Shown here one piece after another: positions 60,356-64,000 of a DNA stretch of 64,000 nucleotides. Both the position numbers and the translations under genes were made by a program. The notes beneath the pieces are model-generated. The model was not told the origin of the DNA and did no database searches. It worked only from the letters and a program-made list of their open reading frames with translations. The stretch comes from Aurantimicrobium minutum. Lineage in GTDB: Bacteria > Actinomycetota > Actinomycetes > Actinomycetales > Microbacteriaceae. Each line of letters begins with the position of its first letter. The stretch's first letter is position 1. Location of the stretch: positions 1,116,001 to 1,180,000 of the forward strand of contig NZ_JARXXU010000001.1 in assembly GCF_029894165.1 (NCBI RefSeq), read 5' to 3'.

Positions 60356-60870
60356 TTATGTTCCTAGTAAGAACCTCTCCAAATTTGTATTTGGCCCCCT
60401 AAAAACGCAGGGCATTGCTATTCAGCACATTTGTTCGGTTAAGTACTCAGCATCATGAAGAATGTGTGGTTTGGAGTATCTATAACTACTCCTCGGAACA
60501 ATTCACTAGGCCAGATTGCAATGAATCAAAGTAGTTTGTTGATGTCCAACCGACTTCATCCTTAGCTGCAAGAATTCATTTCAGGTCTCTCACATATATT
60601 CTTTGACAGATTCTTCCATAGAGCATCACCTGAGAATTTGGACAGATTACATAACTCAGTGATGACAAACATTCCACACAATCCTGATTTCATAATGAAT
60701 GAAGTTTGTACAAGTCATATATTGAACAGAAATTTACTGTACGGATTCCTTGAAACTACATTCCTGTTAGTTCGAAATGAACATTCAGACCCTGAGTACT
60801 AACTGGAAAATCTTTCAGTCAAACTTTGAGCACATATGTGTCACTACACATCTAAGCCCACTGGTTAACG
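60356..60870. other. AT-rich gap without a recognisable gene
   Basis: About 515 bp between two terminators. It is visibly AT-rich (19 G/C of 60 at 60661-60720). The longest plus-strand ORF I found is 46 codons (60662-60802), with no ribosome binding site, and another of 37 codons starts at about 60454. A minus-strand ORF of similar size overlaps them. None resembles a known protein. A TTGACA at 60603-60608 lacks a good -10. It may be a decayed gene, an unrecognised small RNA, or spacer. Confidence 0.5.
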
Positions 60871-60900
60871 AAGAATGCCCCTCCGGAGAGGGGCATTCTT
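60871..60900. terminator. Terminator of the qcrC-qcrA-qcrB operon
   Basis: AAGAATGCCCCTC (60871-60883) pairs with GAGGGGCATTCTT (60888-60900), a 13-bp stem with a 4-nt loop, just after the qcrB stop on the minus strand. Confidence 0.9.
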
Positions 60901-60909
60901 TATGAACAG

Positions 60910-62511
60910 TTAGTGGTGTGAGTGCTCGAGAGCTAGCTTGTATTCGTTTTCCGTAACTGGTGCAATACGGTCTTCGAAGAAGAAGCGAGACAACGATGCA
61001 CGCATGCGCATTCCACCAGTGATTTTGCCCTTGGGGTTAGGGCGAAGCATGATGGGTGCATTGTCGTTGTAGGAGACAAGCTGCCAACGGTCGTAAGCAT
61101 CGAGTTGCTGGTGAACTTCAATGAACTCACCACCAGGAAGACGAACAATGCGACCTGTCTCGAAACCGTGAAGGAGAATCTCACGATCCTTCTTCTGCAG
61201 AGCTAGGGCAATGCGCTTGGTTACCATAAAGGCAATGATGGGCCCGATAATCAAGAGAATCTGGAGCGTGTTGATTACACCTTCCATCGTCACCTTGAAG
61301 TGGGTCGCAATGATGTCCGAGGATGCTGCAGCCCAGAGGACGGCGTAGAAGGTAACACCCGCAGCTCCAATTGCAGTTCGTACAGGAGCATTTCGAGGTC
61401 GATCCAGCAAGTGATGTTCGCGCTTGTCACCAGTTACCCACGCTTCCACAAACGGATAGGCGAAGGCGGCGGCAAGGAACAACACGAGAACAAGCACAGG
61501 AATGATGATGTTCCATGACCATGTGTACCCGAACCAATAAGTTTCCAGGTGCGGAGGCATCAGACGAAGAGCGCCATCGGCAAAACCGATGTACCAGTCG
61601 GGCTGTGTTCCAGCAGAAACAGGGGAGGGGTCGTAGGGGCCGTAGTTCCAGATCGGGTTGATTGTGACTGTTGCTGCAATCAATGCCACAACACCAAATA
61701 CCAGGAAGAAGAATCCGCCCGCTTTCGCTGCGTACACAGGAAGAACTGGGAATCCAACAACGTTTTCTTCAGTCTTACCTGGGCCGGGGTACTGAGTGTG
61801 CTTGTGAATGATGACGAACATCAAGTGAAGCACGATAAAGATCAGAACAAAGGCAGGCAAAAGAAGGATGTGGAGAGAGTACAGACGGCCCACAATGTCA
61901 TTACCAGGGAATTCTCCACCGAACAGCAGGAAGGTGATCCAGGTACCAACAACGGGGAGACCAAGAACCATTCCGTCAATAATGCGCAGACCGTTTCCGG
62001 AAAGAAGATCATCGGGTAGTGAGTAACCGGTGAAACCTTCTGCCATAGCCAGCACGAAGAGAACGAAACCAATCGACCAGTTCAGTTCGCGTGGCTTACG
62101 GAACGCACCGGTGAAGAATACGCGGAGCATGTGCAGACCGATGCTGGCAACGAAGAGCAGAGCAGCCCAGTGGTGAACTTGACGCATCAGAAGTCCGCCA
62201 CGGATATCAAAGGAAATATCTAGTGTCGACGCCATAGCAGCAGACATTTCGATTCCCTTGAGGGGGACATAGGAACCCTCGTAGTGGACCGGAGTCATTG
62301 AAGCCTGGAAGAAGAACGTCAAGAAGCTACCAGAGAGCAGAATGATGACGAAGCTGTAAAGTGCTACTTCTCCCAAAAGGAATGACCAGTGGTCGGGGAA
62401 AACTTTACGACCAAACTCTTTGACAGCACCAGAAATACTGGTTCTCTCATCGAGGTAGTTGGAGAACTTGCCGACTACTCCGCTCTGTGCGGGTGCAGTT
62501 ACGCTACTCAT
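60910..62511 (-). CDS. qcrB: Cytochrome bc1 complex cytochrome b subunit (QcrB)
   Basis: 533 residues, about eight transmembrane helices, with the long actinobacterial C-terminal extension. Heme b ligands lie in RQVHHWAALLFVASIGLHML and YSLHILLLPAFVLIFIVLHL. It oxidises menaquinol at the positive membrane face. The ATG overlaps the qcrA stop (ATGA). Confidence 0.96.
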   Translation of the reverse strand: MSSVTAPAQSGVVGKFSNYLDERTSISGAVKEFGRKVFPDHWSFLLGEVALYSFVIILLSGSFLTFFFQASMTPVHYEGSYVPLKGIEMSAAMASTLDISFDIRGGLLMRQVHHWAALLFVASIGLHMLRVFFTGAFRKPRELNWSIGFVLFVLAMAEGFTGYSLPDDLLSGNGLRIIDGMVLGLPVVGTWITFLLFGGEFPGNDIVGRLYSLHILLLPAFVLIFIVLHLMFVIIHKHTQYPGPGKTEENVVGFPVLPVYAAKAGGFFFLVFGVVALIAATVTINPIWNYGPYDPSPVSAGTQPDWYIGFADGALRLMPPHLETYWFGYTWSWNIIIPVLVLVLFLAAAFAYPFVEAWVTGDKREHHLLDRPRNAPVRTAIGAAGVTFYAVLWAAASSDIIATHFKVTMEGVINTLQILLIIGPIIAFMVTKRIALALQKKDREILLHGFETGRIVRLPGGEFIEVHQQLDAYDRWQLVSYNDNAPIMLRPNPKGKITGGMRMRASLSRFFFEDRIAPVTENEYKLALEHSHH

Positions 62512-63572
62512 TTAGAACGCTCCCAGAAGCTAGGACCTACAGGTTCGGTGAAGTCACTCGTTGCGACAAGGTATCCCTCAGCATCAACGGTGATAGGAAG
62601 TTGGGGCAAGGGACGTGCGGCGGGGCCAAAGATCACAGCACACTCATTCGCAATATCAAACTGTGACTGGTGGCAAGGGCAAAGCAGGTGGTGCGTTTGC
62701 TGCTCGTACAATGCAACAGGGCAACCCACGTGGGTACAAATTTTGGAGTACGCGACAATGCCGTCGTAGGACCAGCTTTCACGCTCAGCACTGGTCCAGT
62801 TGAGGTCCTCTTTTTTCAAGCGAACAAGAAGAACAGCTGCCTTTGCTTTTTCATCGAGCATTTCGTGCTCAGGGAGATCAACAAGACCTTCAGGAATGAC
62901 CTGGAATGCAGAACCGATAGTCAACTCGGATGCCTTGATAGGTGTTCCCTGCGGGTCACGAGTCAGGCGGGTGCCCTTCTTCCACATGGTGTGCTTGAGA
63001 AGATTGTTGGGGTCTTGGTCCATAGGAGCGAGACCACGGAAAAGTGCAATTGCAGGGAGTGGGAATGCAATGAGTGCACCAATAAGTCCGTTACGAATCA
63101 AGGTACGGCGGCTAAATCCTGATTCTTCGTCAGATTCACGGAAAATCTCTACAGCTCGAGCTCGAGTTTCCTCGGTTCCACGCACTGGGTGACGGTAATC
63201 AATCGCTTCCTTGTCGGCCATGACAGCCTTACCCCAGTGCACAGCGGCAATACCGATGGCCAAGAGAGAGAAGGCAATACCCAAGCCTAAGTACAGAGTG
63301 TTCATTCGAACTGAGTGAATGTTCTCAGGTTCGATGGGGAAGAACATGTAGGCGTACACAGCGAAAACACTGGCTGCAATAGAAATGTAGAACAACCAGT
63401 AGACAACACGCTCAGCGCGCTTTGCCGCCTTGGGGTCAAGATCAGTAATGCGTGGGCGGTGTGGGGGTAAGCCTGGGTTGGTGAATGCATCGGGGGATAC
63501 AACACCAGTACCGGTTACTTCTGCACTACCTGCAGGAACGATGTCGGCTGTGCCGTTCTCGTTCTTAGCCAT
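62508..63572 (-). CDS. qcrA: Cytochrome bc1 complex Rieske iron-sulfur subunit (QcrA)
   Basis: 354 residues. Three N-terminal transmembrane segments (~55-185) as in actinobacterial Rieske proteins, a SRRTLIRNG twin-arginine-like stretch before the third, and the 2Fe-2S ligands in CTHVGC and CPCHQSQFD. It passes electrons from quinol to QcrC. AAGGAG precedes ATG 63572. Confidence 0.96.
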   Translation of the reverse strand: MAKNENGTADIVPAGSAEVTGTGVVSPDAFTNPGLPPHRPRITDLDPKAAKRAERVVYWLFYISIAASVFAVYAYMFFPIEPENIHSVRMNTLYLGLGIAFSLLAIGIAAVHWGKAVMADKEAIDYRHPVRGTEETRARAVEIFRESDEESGFSRRTLIRNGLIGALIAFPLPAIALFRGLAPMDQDPNNLLKHTMWKKGTRLTRDPQGTPIKASELTIGSAFQVIPEGLVDLPEHEMLDEKAKAAVLLVRLKKEDLNWTSAERESWSYDGIVAYSKICTHVGCPVALYEQQTHHLLCPCHQSQFDIANECAVIFGPAARPLPQLPITVDAEGYLVATSDFTEPVGPSFWERSK

Positions 63573-63610
63573 GGTTCTCCTTCAGGTTCTTTCTCAAAAT
63601 TTCGAAAGTC

Positions 63611-64000
63611 TTAGTTGGACTTCGCTGTAATCCACACAGTGAGTGCAACGATTGCGCCCAAACCGAATATCCAGAGGAACAAACCTTCGGAAACTGGTCC
63701 GAGGTTGCTCAACTGAATACCACCGGCCGAGGGGTTTTCTTCAATGTAAGAGAGGTAAGAAATGATGTCTTTCTTCTCTTCAGGTGTGAGGTTGAGGTCG
63801 TTGAAAACAGGCATGTTTTGAGGGCCAGTCAACATTGCTTCGTACACGTGAACCGCAGCCACACCGGTGAGTTCAGGAGCGTACTTACCTTCGGTAAGAG
63901 CTCCACCTGCACCTGCCACGTTGTGACACATTGCGCAGTTGATTCGGAACAGCTCTCCACCGTTAGAAACATTTCCACCTTCAAGCTGTGATGCAGTGGG
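63611..64000 (-). CDS. qcrC: Cytochrome bc1 complex diheme cytochrome c subunit (QcrC), 5' partial
   Basis: The frame is open to the window edge, so only the C-terminal ~129 residues are seen. The second heme site is CAMCH (INCAMCHNVAGAGG), with axial Met in NMPVFNDLNL. One C-terminal transmembrane helix (LFLWIFGLGAIVALTVWI) anchors it. QcrC links the bc1 complex to the CuA site of CtaC without a soluble cytochrome c. The family usually has a first heme domain and, upstream, ctaE; both would lie beyond the window. Confidence 0.93.
   Translation of the reverse strand, partial: PTASQLEGGNVSNGGELFRINCAMCHNVAGAGGALTEGKYAPELTGVAAVHVYEAMLTGPQNMPVFNDLNLTPEEKKDIISYLSYIEENPSAGGIQLSNLGPVSEGLFLWIFGLGAIVALTVWITAKSN

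Noticed and set aside
60662-60802. 46-codon ORF in the ctaF-qcrB gap as a small protein gene
   Set aside because: No ribosome binding site, no correctly placed -10, AT-rich composition and no recognisable features. Kept only as part of the gap description.

Overview
The window is ordinary, gene-dense actinobacterial chromosome, most like Microbacteriaceae. Its moderate GC (about half, judged by eye), tiny intergenic gaps and many 1-4 bp gene overlaps resemble the small freshwater 'Luna' lineages (Aurantimicrobium, Rhodoluna, Aquiluna). That placement is inference from gene content and order: an actinobacterial bcc/aa3 respiratory chain with subunit IV, pafB-pafC-tatA-tatC-helY, hrcA-dnaJ-rsmE-HIT-phoH-ybeY-CNNM-era, DUF3043, DUF3099, and corynebacterial-type GlgA. 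I see no rRNA, CRISPR array, transposase, integrase or phage gene. One tRNA gene is present.

Layout. 1-5.2 kb: 3' end of a luciferase-like monooxygenase; a persulfide-responsive pair (CoA-disulfide reductase/rhodanese fusion plus CstR-like repressor) with a visible operator; a GH3 hydrolase; a FUSC-type transporter. 5.4-9.4 kb: comEA-comEC-holA and convergent rpsT. 9.5-20.3 kb: lepA, DUF1990, hemW, CIRCE-hrcA-dnaJ-rsmE, HIT-phoH-ybeY-CNNM-era. 20.3-22.2 kb: leuA behind a leader peptide and alternative hairpins. 22-28 kb: SURF1, DUF3099, fabG, serB-glgC divergent from glgA, an orphan ABC ATPase, zinc-free L31. 28.5-36.5 kb: DnaQ-like exonuclease, hydrolase-glycosyltransferase pair, sirtuin, SpoU methyltransferase, D,D-carboxypeptidase, helicase, LRV-repeat protein. 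36.6-48.3 kb: tRNA-Leu(GAG), uppP, PAC2, HAD, trmI, FKBP, pafB-pafC-tatA-tatC-helY-lnt. 48.3-57.1 kb: dnaE, hisD, nrdR, pyrD, DUF3043, M20 peptidase, erpA. 57.2-64 kb: ctaC-ctaD-ctaF facing qcrC-qcrA-qcrB across a 600 bp AT-rich gap.

Three things stand out. First, many first-in-transcript genes have a TANNNT -10 element 6-7 nt before the start codon and no ribosome binding site, implying leaderless mRNAs. In three cases the upstream gene's stop codon supplies the first bases of the -10. Second, leuA has a leaderless 16-codon leader with four consecutive Leu codons, an 11-bp hairpin, and a competing pairing that would bury the leuA ribosome binding site. Third, the neighbourhood that in many actinobacteria holds the Pup-proteasome genes retains its flanks (trmI; FKBP, pafB, pafC) but contains no mpa, dop, pup, prcB, prcA or pafA. 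Four convergent gene pairs overlap by exactly 4 bp at their stop codons with no terminator between them.
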